DNA from: Acanthosoma haemorrhoidale
Lineage: Eukaryota; Arthropoda; Insecta; Hemiptera; Acanthosomatidae
Assembly: GCA_930367205.1 (NCBI GenBank)
Contig: OV884015.1
Location: forward strand, 31,797,288-31,861,287
DNA length: 64,000 nt
Direction: 5' to 3'
The translations under genes and the position numbers were made by a program. Position 1 is the stretch's first letter. Each line of letters opens with the position of its first letter. Under the pieces are notes generated by a model that saw nothing but the letters and a program-made list of their open reading frames with translations, did not search any database and was not told the origin of the DNA. Shown one piece after another: positions 1-13,475 of the stretch.

Positions 1-321
1 GTTTGCTGCTCCCTACCAACTGTCATACGCCTCTGCGATTTCTCAATTCAGAAGCTATTTAACATTTAAAGTTCTGACCCCAATGCTTAAGACCAAACGA
101 CGTTAACGAAAAATAAAGTTAATCCAGAGAACAAAGTTTTCAGAACCAATTTTAATGCCGTTCCAGCTAGTTCCTATAGATTGTTTTTTTCAACAGTTTT
201 AGTATTCGAGAGGCCCTTATTAAGTAAAAAGTACTATCTAGTTAAAATATCTTATACAATTTTTAACAAAATTATAAATGCAATAAATAAAATTGAAGGC
301 TCTCTCTAAATATATATATAT

Positions 322-470
322 GGTGTAGTCGTCAACCGCTTCATGATTCAATAGGTTCTGGATTCAAATCCCTAAATGGTGAGCGAATTTATTTCATGAT
401 CATAAATAGAAGTGTGTGGATCCTGTGTTATGTGTTCAACCCCCGACATAGGGAAGGTAGTGTACAATTG
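322..470 (+). repeat. tRNA-derived SINE, family A, copy 1
   Basis: TGGTGTAGTCGTCAACCG is an A-box-like sequence and GGATTCAAATCCC a B-box-like sequence, about 35 bases apart as in pol III promoters. After the tRNA head comes a body (gcgaatttatttcatg...cataaatagaagtgtgtgg) that recurs at 27769-27930 and, more diverged, at 48880-49010. Shared sequence beyond the tRNA part marks it as a SINE rather than a tRNA gene. Confidence 0.6.
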
Positions 471-754
471 TTAAATAACGTTAGTAAACTGATGCCAGAG
501 GGTCTGGGCAGGCCATAGACCATTCTTTTGATGTAGGCCGACGGATGTACCGAACCCCATATTTTTTGGAAGGGTAGTCCAAAGTGCAACATGGTGCGGG
601 AAAGGATCCACGGTCACTAAGGGCCATAAAGAAAAAAAAATTCTTCTGAAGAACAGAAGATTCACCCCATGACGAGAACATATATACGTCGGGACGAGAA
701 GGAAAAGGAGCCATAAACCTGTAAATTTGTTCATGTTATTGTTCATTTATTTGT

Positions 755-800
755 AAATTTTTTAAATAAAGGGGTTTTGAAACAAACAAAAAATATGCTG
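755..800 (+). repeat. dispersed element 3' end
   Basis: aataaaggggttttgaaaca followed by aacaaaaaat matches aataaagaggttttgaaaga at 44681-44700. A polyadenylation-like AATAAA followed by a shared tail suggests the 3' terminus of a non-LTR element or SINE. Confidence 0.4.
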
Positions 801-1295
801 GGCAGTGCGGCTTGTCAGGCTCGACATCGATGTACACTAGTATAATTTAAGCTTTATTTGTAGCTAGTACAATAGATGTAATCTGTTCATCATTTTGAAT
901 TAATAGTGAAATCAGTCATTCCTCATGAAAACATTTTAACCTTTTTTGTTGTTTTAGTGAATAAAACATTTTGTCTTGTAATTTCTATTTTACCATTGAA
1001 TTCCTTCCATTTGATCACCACGTTAATTTATTAAGGTAAATTACTTTGAGTTTAGAATCAATCGAGACCAACAGTAAATAAATTGAATAAGGTATAATGT
1101 TAAACAACTTTACGCTAATGCAATAGCCTCGAGATTTGAGGAATCAAATCTGGTTAGTTGAATAGTTAGATGGCATCCCTAAAAATTAAATATTCTAATT
1201 ACTCAACTAGAGTGTAACAGCGTGGTGTTCGTGGGTAAGTCAGGTAAATGGATAGATAGAGTATCCCAAAATAAAAATAGTAACTAAGATTAAAA

Positions 1296-2420
1296 TATTT
1301 CAATGAGACATTATCAGAATTACGTCCCTTATGTACAGCATCAAAATAGATTCAGTAAATAAATGTAAGATTTTCATCATTTAATGTCTCAAAATGTGAA
1401 ACTATCAAGGTAGCATTCAGTATCGAATATATAATGCTTAGGCCAAATACAGCAATAAATAACAATCACTGATTAATAAAACTTACCACACTATTGAAAT
1501 GCATTTGATAGTACCTTTGAATTATACTAAATCATTGAGCAAATGGCGTAAGCCTTTTATAGGATATACTAAACACCCCGATACAAAAATGAACACAAAC
1601 TTTTTAACGATATTTCCATACAACGTAATTTAAATTTCAAAATAGTTTAGCGAGGGTATTTTACTATAGTTAATATCATTTCACTCAACATTGACGCGAA
1701 TTAAAGTCATATTGAAGGATAATAAAATTTTAATTAATTTTGGTGAATCTGAAAACATCTAAGATTTTAAGCAATGTTGCTAACATTAAAACAATTCAAT
1801 GAGACATTATCAGAATTACGTCCCTTATGTACAGCATCAAAATAGATTCAGTAAATAAATGTAAGATTTTCATCATTTAATGTCTCAAAATTTGAAGCTA
1901 AGAAGGGTGGTTTAGGGCATTCAGTATCGAATATCTAATGCTTACGTCAAATGCAACAATAAAATCATATTCACTGATTATTATAACCAATCATTCTATG
2001 GAAATGCATTTAACTTTGAATTATACTAAATTATTGGACAAATGGCATAAACCTAATGGAAATGGGATATACAAAACACTCCAATACAGACATAGACACA
2101 AAAGAAACTTACAAACATTGGTATTTCCGAATTACGTCCTTTAAATTTCAAATTTTATTTGCAAGTATATTTGATCGCAGTTAATATCTTTTCACTCCAC
2201 ATTGACGCGAATTAACGTTATATTTGAAGCCTCTTAAAATTTACGTAGGTAAAAGCTCAAATCGACAAAGATATTAAACAATGTTATTACCAATAAAACA
2301 ATTCAATGAGACATTATCAGAATTACGTCCCTTGTGTACAACATCAAAATAGATTCAGTAAATAAATGTAAGATTTTCATCATATAATGTCTCAAAATTC
2401 GCAACTATCAAGGTGACATT
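1296..2420. repeat. three-copy tandem repeat, ~500-bp period, with conserved ~95-bp core
   Basis: The core starting caatgagacattatcagaa occurs at about 1301, 1797 and 2303 (periods about 496 and 506). Core copies 1 and 2 are almost identical and copy 3 differs at about three positions. The ~400-bp linkers are homologous too (shared attcagtatcgaatat, tgaattatactaaat, attgacgcgaattaa) but visibly more diverged, with indels. The core is bounded by a short inverted repeat, TGAGACATTA...TAATGTCTCA. Copy 3 is cut after the core. Confidence 0.85.
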
Positions 2421-5400
2421 TCAAACTTGGAAACTGATTAAATTTCATTATTATTCAAAGTAGTTAAATGTTTACTTGAGGTAGAGATTTGATGACAATT
2501 TATAAGATCGGAAGGTATCTATCTTCCACACCGTCATTTTAGAACCACGGAGTTAGCTCAAATGAATTACAAATGCCTATATGTTGCGCAATGGTTAGGG
2601 ATTTGGAGGTTAGCAAGAACGGAGGTGTCATTCTGCACAATCCCGAGCTCTTGATTTCTCCACTTGCTATTAAGGTGAAATGGAACTACGCCCCTAACAC
2701 GATCTTATTCACCACGACTTGATCCCTTCGGCTTCCCTGTATCATGACAGGGACACCTACGTGGAAGGTAACGGACCCTCACCTGTCTTGAGTACCACTG
2801 TTTCAGAGGATGTTTGTATTAGGCTCACTCTATGCTATGAGGTTTTAATTAAAAAGCTAAAATATTAAGTAAAGGGTCTATACTAAAATGGGTCTACCAA
2901 ATTAATGTTGTTATATTTTTTGCGTTGATATCTTTGATTAGTTCTTATATTTGCGGGAGAACATTGAAATTGTTACTATAAATAGCTGTTGCGCCTACCT
3001 CGGCAACTAGAAGTGATAGAAAGCACGTTGGCACACTAGTGCGAGACTATAGTACATTTTCAATTGTTAAAGATTACACTGTTATGAATGTGGTTATTGG
3101 CTAAAACATACTGGCAGGATTGGGACTGGAACCAGATGTCATCCTCCGTACACCATGGTTGCTCGTAGTATTGGCAAGAGAATAAAGGGAAGATCCTCAT
3201 TCGTTCAACATTGCTGGGAAGCAGTCAGAACAGAACATTGTTGGCGAGTTTAAAAGACAGATGTAACAGCTGCAACGATGAGCCTTGATTGTATTTCTAT
3301 TATTACCACCAGTTGCCGGATATTCCTCCGTTATTGCTTAACAACTATACAGCAACAATAATATAAATACTAATTGCTGATATTATTAGTTGTAAAGAGC
3401 TGCCTATACTGGAGAGGGCAGGGGAGGAAGTAGGAGCAGCTGTTGCGGCGTTGCCACTTGTTGGATATACCTGCCTCTTCCTTTCTTACCCTCTACCCTA
3501 CTGTCGGCTACCGGTCCTCCACCCTCTTGCAGGGTGTTCACGACCACGCTGCCGATAGGGGAAGGAGCCTAAGAACTATGCATGACAGATCGACCATGAA
3601 GTAGGCAAAATTACATGAGCCAACTTATTCATCCACGTCCAGGAAAGTACGGCAAGGACGAGATGAAGTGAACACATCTCATCGCTCTTAGGGAAATATG
3701 AAGCAATCTGTGACAAAACTGGCCCAAGGACATGACATGTTAGTCGCTGGTAGACTAAGGCGTTAACCCATGCAAGTACTCGAGAGATGATGAATGGCAA
3801 TCAGAAATCTTCAGTTTTTAAGAGGGAATTAACACATTCTATTCTTTAAAAACAGAAAACAAAACGTGACATTATTATAACTTTTTCAAATATAATACCA
3901 TATTACAAGTGAGAGCAGATGAGTTACTATCAGTTGTCCGTGGCTTAGATACCTTCGCAATGGGTCGTCATTGCTAAAAAACAATCCCAATACAAATCTT
4001 CTGAATAAGCTGAAGTACTCCGTTGTAGTATAGGACGCACTGCTATTAATAATTAATAGCCAAAAAACAAAAAAAAACTTCAATAATTCATTTAGAAAAT
4101 TTATTATCTGAAAACTATCAGATATTTTCTTATATTCGTGTTATTGTTGTAAATAATTAAAACTCCATTGGAGACTATGAAAAATTAGGAGACACTTATC
4201 TAAAGTATCTTCACGTGGCAATCAGCGCTTCAGGAGTGTCTTCTCTTGCATAATAAATCCTTTTATCGGACTAAACAATATTCACACAAATGTTTATTCA
4301 ACATTTTCCCTTCTGCGCCATAGCTTCGAAACACGTTAAAAAGTGATATCATCAACAGCCTCAAACGACTTTTTGTAACTATTTTTTAATTACTACGTAA
4401 TTGCTTAATTGATGAACATTAATTCCAGCTCTTGTAGTGGCGAGCGAGCACGCTACGCAAAATAAACGTTTCACCGCCCTCGAGCCAAGACATAAAGTTA
4501 ACTGTTAGCGTGTCATCGATGCCTGCTGCTTACTCCTCCGGTGTGTAACTTGGACCATCTGCAAGGAAGAGACAAGAATGGGATCCCATATATACCACAG
4601 CTTTCATGAAGTTTATAAAACTCCGACTTGCGCGCTAGAATGTTTTTCGTAATTCACCTGGAGCATATGTTGCAATACGGATCCCATTTGTTTGTTTACA
4701 CTGCCATCGTAGCCCGCCCGAGTCTGCAACTTACCGTGATGGAATAAACACGCAAACAAACTGCTTTAGTTCTAATCGTTCAACTGTTCATCACTGTAGA
4801 GCGAATCATCGGGCTTCTAGTTCTAAGGTAAGTAACTAATGACACACTAAAAATTAAATAAAAGTTAGCGAATTAACTTTAGACATAGATAATGAGCATT
4901 TAATAGTAGATATGAAATGTCCAGAATGAGTTTTTTAATAAATCTAAGTGGAGAAAGCGCTCAGGGAATCAAGTCCACCCCACTCGAGATAAAAATTTGA
5001 TACCGAATAATAGTGGAATTTCGCAGTTAGCATTAGTCCAATCGGGCTCCATTAGATCCCCCCCAGTTTAGAAAAAATAAAACTATTCTTTAATAATATA
5101 TGAAACTAGCGAGAGGTAGAGCATACAGGAGCAACCGACGTCCTATATATAGCAAACAGATATTAGCATATCAATAGGATTCATTAAACTGTTTGAGAAA
5201 ACATCGTGATTACATCAGGTCGATCCCAACATCAACTTTCTAACCAACATTTAGCTGTATCCAAGTAACGTCCCAAAATGCAGGAACATATTAAATAAGG
5301 AATTATAAATTAGCTCTGACCGTAAAATTTCAATTCAAATTCTGGTGAACTTTAAAAGGCACTCGAACTTTGAATTTTGTTACATAAATTGAAAAAAACA

Positions 5401-8400
5401 AACTACGGCATCGAGGTGTACTGTCGTAATCGGTAGACATGAAATACTTTCAAAACAAACTAGCCGATTGATGTTTAATTTCCCTACTTTTATTAATTTT
5501 TTAAGTAGACCTACTGTCAATAGAACGAGAGAAAAAAACTACATTGGGTTACCTTAATTTGATTATACATCCTCATTAATACGTGAAAATTGGAGCAAAT
5601 CTTTCTTAATATGAAAAAACATGGGAGTGCATGGAGATGTACATAGAACGGTACTGAGGGATCCACTACTTGCCGTAATACAACACATTTCTTTGAAAAA
5701 ATTCTTTTGCATATTATTTTTGACTTCCTCGCGGCTCAATTTTAAAATCACTACCACCCACTGTTAAAATTCAAAATATAAATCAAGATCAAAGTTGAAT
5801 TGATTCCTCGATATGAACGAATTGGCGTTTACCTTTTAATTCAGTATTTGAGGGTTAACTGAAAGAAAGGTTTGGGCAGTGTTGGTCTTTACATATAAAC
5901 AATCGAAAATTCGTACCGATTGACGATTGAAACTTTCTACAACGGCAAAATATTTTCAGGGAACCGACGAAAATTCCGTTTCCACAATAATGGGTGCAAC
6001 AGGTTTGTACTTTTTCGGGAGCAAAGTTTACCATAGTTGGAGTTGGCTCGACTTTAGGCCACATTACATTTCAGGTAAGATAAGGATTTTTGAACCATCC
6101 CCGTTATTTATCCCTGTTTTGCTAATATGAGTACACTGTTAGAATATCTCAGGATCCCATGCAATAAATGTAATATTAAGTTGAATATATTACTTTTTTT
6201 TATTTCACGCTTTTAAAAATAAACTGTTTAACTGAACTTTTAATGAGATAATATTCACTTTCAATATTTCCCTAAAGTGTCGCCATTGAACTTTTCGTTT
6301 CGAGCGCGACAGTCTCACCGGTGACAGATAGTATAATTTTCGCTAGCCTTATCGCTGACATAGCGGAGTTAACACGGGAAGTAAGACAAAATAGGTTTGA
6401 CGCTTAACGTGTCAATAGCAGCCAGCTCAGACGCAATATATGATCAACTAACGCCTTACCAATTTATATCAAACGGTGGTCATCACAAAAGGAGATCAAA
6501 AAATATTTCGATGACTGTTTGTAAATATAGTCCAATAAGACCCTAACATTGTTAACATACCTAACATAAAATCCTACTATTGTTATTAATCAGGGCAACT
6601 TGATTATTAATTTGATACTCTACTTATATAGAACCTTTCCATTAACAAATAATTAATTAATGAATCATTTAAGGTTCTTCATTATTGTTAATAGGCCAGA
6701 ACGGGGAAGGTTTACTTAAAAAAAGGTTATGTATGTTTTATAATAGCACTCGTAAAAATAATACAAAAACTAAATTTTTTAAGGTTTATTTTGCAAAACG
6801 TTAATCAACATATGCTGATTATTTGTTGAAATACAATAAAGGGTAAAAGTATTTAGGAAAAATAAATATACCATCTTACATTTTTGAAGTTACAGCTCTG
6901 TCATTATTTAAGATTTTTTTTTCAAATGGCTAAGGATACAACAGTAAGCTAAAGAGTAAAATACGGAATGAAATAAAATTGCTAGCACGATTTAAATGCT
7001 GTGTGCCAACTCAGTTAAAGAACAAAAATTATCTAATATTAATCAGGGCAGCGATATGACATATGATAGAAAATTTTTTTTTTTTATTACCAAGTAATTT
7101 AATTAATGTTTTACGGAGTCGAAAATATAGTTCATGTTAGTCGGGCAGTCCAACGAAATCTCGATTTTAAACTGCATGTAAAATAATAATGTGTCAGGTA
7201 ATAAAGTTTGAAGTGTCCGATTTTCATAAAAAAAATTAACCAAACACTTCAAACTATAATCGGGTGCATAATTGATGGCTAGAAAATTGCTCTTTGTAGT
7301 CAATAATACAAAAGACATTGCCACTAAAGCCTACAAATGCAAAAGGGATACAGTCGATGGACTGCTCGTGTGAATAGCTCGTGACTAGCCGACTATCTCC
7401 GCTGCACCAGCTGACGGCTCTCAGGCCCTGCTAGCTCTGAGGCGGTGTATCTGGACTAGGTTCCATCCTCCACTGTCAGGTCATCAGTGCTATTACTGTA
7501 GCACAGAGGGGAGAGGGTGCTAATCAGCCAAGTAACAGAAGAAATCGTAAATATTTTCATGCAATTTTAATGACTGACTGTACATGGTTCGGGGAGCACG
7601 GAGGGGATGGTTACAGGACAGAAAAGAAAAAGGGGGGCAAGAATATGGTCGACAATCGAGCAGTGGATGTCATGTACTGTACCCAAAAAGGTTTTATTTC
7701 CATTTGACTGCTTGCATGAACGAAAATTTATCTAGCGAGCGACTGGCATTTATTTCTGGCTTCTCTTCAAAGAACACCATGAAAATAGCCATGGTAGATT
7801 TCACTTAAGAATATAAGGGCTGCAATAAAAACTTAACCTACACCATACAACAAGAGAGGTAATTTTATTAATAGCCTTCGTCATATTAAATACCAAGCTA
7901 CCCTGAGACATTCATTTACGCCAAACCCTCTTCTTAAAACCTATGCTATGTCTTTTTCGCTACGGTATACAGTCCTATTATCCTCATGGAACTCCCAGTC
8001 ATACTTCCGATACCAGAATGTACAGTTATTTTCCGGAAAAAAAACTAAAGAATAGATGGACAAATCTAAATAAATTTGCTTTATTGTTTGGCCCGTTTCA
8101 TTATCATGAAACATGGCTGCAGTTGTAAAACTAATGATATCCTTAGATTACACTGCAACGTATAGATTTGTTTTCTTAACGACATTAATTTATTTATGAA
8201 TTTTAGTAGGTTCCATTGCATATGGATATGTAGGTTTATACATAGTTTATATTTTTCTCAACGAGATTCCAATGTAAATTCGTTGAAAAATTAGCAGGGA
8301 GTAATACTTTCAAGGAATACTACCTGACGTTAACTCTATTCTTAAGGGATGAATAATGTATTATTATGCCAATATTTATCATTCAAGTTTGTCACCTAAG

Positions 8401-11400
8401 AAACATATCTACCAGTTATGTTATTATTAAATTTAGCGTAAATGGGTATCAAGTCCATAATACGAATATTCTAAGCCATATTTGTAATGTTGCAGATCAC
8501 TGAGAGGAAAAATAGGCCAGTATGTCTACTTAATTCTAATTCATCTTCACTTTAGCTAGTTTATAAATTATCAAAAGACTAATTGAGAAGGAAATTGAAC
8601 TTCTTATAGGCATACAGCTTCAGTTCAAGAACCTGACCCTATGAAAATCGGTCAACTCAAGTCCTCCTTTGTTCTTACGAGGTCGGTCGGCCCTGATCCA
8701 CGTGTTGCTAAGTACTATCCAGTTTCTTTCGAAGAGGCTGTCTCGACTGTTCATTTTGTATTAACTTTCGGAGTAGATATTGATGTATATTCTTTACGAC
8801 TGCCACAGACATAGAGGATACATAATTTCATCCGGTTGAGATGTGGAATAAGACCGATTGTTTCCATTCTTTCGCAGCTACGTAGACAATTGCAGATGCG
8901 ACGGGCATAAATAGCATCGACGATAAGCCACTCTGTACACTATACCACAGGAGACATAGAGGGTAGCCTAGAGTAGCGGGATACCGTTGGTGTATAAGAA
9001 GAGAGTTGAATATTGGGTCAGATGGAGAGTGGTCGGAGGAACATCTGCTCCCAGCTCGGCTCTACGGACCGTCCTGCAAACGTTGTGTGTGTGAGCAGCT
9101 CTGTCTATTGTCTAGCTATCTCTCTCTCATCGTGGAAGAATAGTAGACTTTAACTTTAGTAACTGTCTACTCTAGGTGTGTACGTACTGGGTACAGTATG
9201 GTAAGTACTCGCACAAGCCAGCACCACAAGTAGGGAGGTTAACAGTAAAAGGAAATAGTGGCAGCTGAGCATTGCGCAAAGGCAGGACTATGGCTCGATG
9301 GATGTTTTCGGCTATTTCATCTGCTTTCGATAGTTTCAGTATCAAGAATATTCCAGTAAATTGCACCCATACGAATGGTAAGTGCAAATATTCGAAAATT
9401 ACACCACTAGATGGAATATGCCCACCCACCGATAAACATATACCGTCTACGATTTCAAACTTGTATAGGAGGCAATAATAGCAAAAAAACGAAATGTCAA
9501 AGTCGGCGTGAGATCCATGTATAAATTGCGCGGATGATGATTTCTTTTTTTTTAAATATTGGCTTAGGTTAATCAAAGGGTAAGATTTACATTTTCATCT
9601 TTATTAATGGAAAACGTTTCGTTGTGGAATAATTATAAGTTTGACATACTATATTTGATGAAAACCTTACATATCCATTTCATCCATCAAAATCTATATC
9701 CCAACAAATTCATCCACTCAGTTATATATAACTATGAACTCTCAATATCACGTTAAAATTATTTCACTCGTATTCCCGGGGCATTGGTTAATAACATACA
9801 TTATTCCTGTGATGTGAAAACATAGAAGACATTAAATGGTTGGGAGGTTTCAGCAGCATTTGGTTACACCATTCACTACACTACGTCCGACGTCCTGAGC
9901 AAGTACACCATACAAGTTGAAATAACCATATTAGCAACTGGTAAGGGGGGGTGTAATGAAAGAAAACGTAAGTTCCTAGCAGCAAACGTCATGGCGCAGA
10001 AAATATGAACAGAGGATACAAACCATTGTGGTTTTCGTTATAACGGCAAAAAAGTTGTTAACAGGATTTTAATCGGGGTCTTGGATTTTTACCCCATTAA
10101 AAAGGACAGGCAAATATTTACTTAATTTATGAGGCAATCAAAGAGTCAAAAATATTTGTTATCCCGTCAGGTCATCATCAAATGGAGGGAATCATAATTA
10201 CTTGAACTGGCTGGCACACAGAAAAAACACAACCAAAATATCCAAGCCATACAGCAATTGTCCTTTGCAAATTTCTGGTTTTATGACAAATAGATGGAAT
10301 AAATAAGCTAACCATTTATGATTTAAGATTGGCCTACCGGTGTCACAAAAATAGTTGATTTCATATTGGCCTGACCAATGTTCGCATACCGTTTATTTAT
10401 CATATCACCTACTAATATGCAGTGTTAGGGCATCAAACAACATTTTGTAACCTACAAATTAAAACGGAGTCGCAATTTTTAACACAAGACGAATACTGTG
10501 ACTCTAGTGAGAAAAAAAAGGTGCTTTAGAAGGAAATTCACGATTGAGAATGTCAGCTCGTCTTGCTCAAAAAAAACACACCAACCCCTAGTAAAACATT
10601 AACTAAGGCTTCGGAATTCAGGCCACGAGTTCCACGATTCTGGGAAAAATTTTTTTTGTTGCCTGAACGACCATCTACCTCTACCCAGGCCTTACCCACC
10701 CGCCATCTGTAAATTGTAAATGGTACCATTGGCCACTGGACCGCAAAACCACCCAGGAGTCTGGGCAAGAAAGAGCACGTTCTTAGTTAAAATTGAACTT
10801 ACAAGCACTCCTTGAGGAATATGCCTACTTCATACATGTCCCCCCCCCCCCCAAATATAAAGAGAACAAAAGTCTGCAGAGATAAATTTTATTGATTGTT
10901 ATTAGCTACAGAAAAAAGATACGGACAGACAAGATCGGGATTCGAACCCGGGACCTGCCCTATGTATCCACAATATCCAGTCGTTGGCTTCTACGACGGT
11001 GAGCCCATCACCGAGTACCATTTTACTTTATATAAATTTTAGCCAAAAAAAGATTTGTTAGTTCTTTAAGACATGCACTCCTTAAAATACATGCAATGCA
11101 GTAAAGGGAGAAAACCTCATGTAAAAATTTTAATCAATTAAAAAAATTAATACTTAAAATAATAATTGCCCAAGGGGTTGAGGGGGGGGGGCTGGCTTCT
11201 ACCACCTGAGCTAGTCCTGCACTACTGATGGGATCTTCCCCTCACATTGTGCGTTCGAAGGCTGACAGCGGGGTACTACGGCACTGTATGGAAAAAACTT
11301 CCGTATTTTAATACATATCGCATTTATATAGTTTATTTTTGCTGTAATAGGATCGGCACTCAAACCGGGAACCTTCCCATCTGAAAATTGGATCGTCCCA

Positions 11401-13475
11401 GTAAATCTTACCGCAGGCAAAATTGATAGAGATAAATATTCTGAATAGCTGGAGGTATTTATCTAGGTGCTGACACGTTATAGAGCAGATCGTACGAGGT
11501 GATGATTGCAAGTGTGTTATTGCATGAGGTATTGACATTTAAAATTCAATTAAAAAAAGGTGTCCCTAATCATAATGGCCCAAGACTCTTTAAAAAGCAT
11601 AGTTATAAGTAATTCATCAAAGGATCAGATAGACTGAGAAGTCATCAAACAGGTATTTGTTATTATACAAACGATGGCTCTAATAACTGTTTAAAAGTTT
11701 AGCAGTCGACTTCTCACGGTTCTAATCTGGTTGCCCCAGTCTTAAATCATATGAAATTCAATGCGCTCAAACTTGTTTTACCTCGCCTTGATTGGGGTTT
11801 GCTGCCATTCTGGGGAAAATGTATTTTCGAGAGTTTTATGAGCATTATTTAAAGAACGAATAGGTATGTAACCATCGACCATCGATCCAACTGTATAGTT
11901 TGCTTTGACTTGAGCAATGATTCAAAATTAAGCACGATGATTGACAAAGTCATCAGTGACTCACTAACCCATATCATTAATGTATTGCGTAAAGTAAAAG
12001 CGACAGCAGCGAACCCACGTGCATGTGTGATGACCTCTCGGCGCAGAAGAGACAGTTCTGATTGACAGGTATTGATGCTATGTTGTTAGGTTTAGATCTA
12101 AGAGAGAAGAGAAAGAGAGAGAGAGGACCCAAACTAATAATAATCAGTTGAACAGTTATATAACCGTGAAAGATGTCTTCTTTTTTTTTATCAATTTAAT
12201 ATAATGATGTAAGGGGTTTGAATGAAAGATAGCAGAATATCAAGAATCCATTTAAAAAAAGAGAATCCAGGAGGAAAATGAAAGGAAGACAAAATCTATC
12301 CTGGATAAAAATGATATTTGGAAGATACACTACAACAGAACCGAAACTTTCCCATATCGATCTATTAGAGAACGAATCCATGAGATAGCAGCCACTAATA
12401 TAGTTTCACGAGGTACTTGCAGTTATTGCTGCTATATTTCTATTGAACTCGGCGCTCCGTGTAAAGAAATAAGAAAACAGGTCCGATCTCTATAATAGGA
12501 AAAAAACGATTAAAAGCGAAAGTAGAGTGTATAATATTAGTGAATTCAAACAATTTTATACGGTTAAGGTTTTTATTTTTTAATTGCTCCTCATCCCCAG
12601 AAATAATGAGACACATTGCCGCCCCTTGTTGCATCAGCGATGGAGATAGCCCTAAATGACTGCCTACAGCTGTCGCGGTATTTAATCCCTTACAAATGGC
12701 AACTGTTGCCAAAGGTTCAAAAAATCGTGAACGGGTCACCATTCAAGGCTGTTATGTCACAGGGTTCTGTAGAGGTTGAGTTGTGTAAAGGCTAGAGCTA
12801 CGAAGGAAATGTATAGTTTTATAATCGGAGGCAAAGCACATTCAATTCATGTATCTTGTTAAGCAAACTGAGAAACAGAAAACTGGCCAATGCGATAATG
12901 ATATGTAATAGGAAAAATATTTGCTAAAACAGTCAACTAAAAGTGATCGAAATTTTAGTAATCTTCCTTAGTAAACAAAGGCACGTACCGTTTTACCTAG
13001 GTAGATGATTAAGAAATATCTACAGCAATTTAAAAATGAAAACCAAGGTAACAAATTATATGCAGATGTATACAGCCACGTAAACGAAACATTAGAAGTG
13101 GCGGAAAGTGAAAAATGGTTCTTAGATGCTTATAAAATAATAGTCGAAAAACCACTCTTCATTACATTTTATCAAAATGACTTTACTTTGTTTGTCAATG
13201 CAATTCGGATTCGGAACCCATTACTTTTGAAACTAAAAAAACATTAATGGAATCGTTACGACTCAATAGGAAAGCATTTAATTCTGAGTGCTAATAGCGA
13301 TAGTATGGACAAAATATAAAAAACACTAATTCGACATATTTTTTAATAAAAATTTTAACAACTTCCGACTAGTTACTAGTTACTTAAAGTTGTAGCCAAG
13401 AAAACTTTATAAGAGCACTTATCTTTACCTCTCCCTCAAAATCCCCTCATTTCGAGAATCCCGTTGGGTTTTTTT
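2421..13475. other. 11 kb with no recognised gene
   Basis: AT-rich DNA with GC-richer patches at 2560-2830, 4430-4790, 7370-7530 and 8990-9130. Open frames are no longer than chance allows (the longest, 134 codons at 9172-9576 minus, has no family resemblance). A stretch at about 4685-4710 (tgtttacactgccatcgtag) resembles 28299-28320 and suggests a dispersed repeat. The tRNA-like repeat at 10912 is listed separately. Missing daughterless exons could be hidden here but none was supported. Confidence 0.5.
10912..11015 (-). repeat. tRNA-derived repeat, possibly SINE family B
   Basis: On this strand it reads ...GTCCCGGGTTCGAATCCCGATC, a perfect pol III B-box. An A-box-like stretch (TACTCGGTGATGGGCTC) lies upstream. 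The spacing between boxes is longer than in a tRNA and no cloverleaf closes, so it is called a SINE-like repeat, not a tRNA gene. Confidence 0.45.

Noticed and set aside
1296..2420. CRISPR-like array
   Set aside because: Three units of ~500 bp with homologous linkers are a tandem repeat in a eukaryotic genome, not direct repeats with unique spacers.
4534..4558. 25-nt microexon candidate on the minus strand with acceptor CTCTTCCTTGCAG and donor GTAAGC
   Set aside because: Splice sites look good but none of its three frames gives an E-protein-like peptide and there is no second exon to join to; the area shares a patch with another repeat-like island.
4760..4835. Plus-strand first-exon-like stretch ending in AAG followed by GTAAGTAAC
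   Set aside because: A perfect donor alone is expected by chance in this much sequence; no downstream exon on this strand could be supported.
5855..6130. Overlapping open frames on both strands around 5855-6130
   Set aside because: Mirror frames without codon-usage support or family resemblance.
9331..9378. Plus-strand exon-like stretch ending in AATG followed by GTAAGTG
   Set aside because: Only splice-site resemblance; no coding signature and no partner exon.
9172..9576. 134-codon open frame on the minus strand
   Set aside because: Longest frame outside transposons but within chance expectation; low-complexity and hydrophobic composition, no start context or splice support.
10912..11015. 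Functional tRNA gene (perfect B-box GGTTCGAATCC)
   Set aside because: The box spacing and absence of a closing acceptor stem do not give a cloverleaf; treated as a SINE-like repeat.
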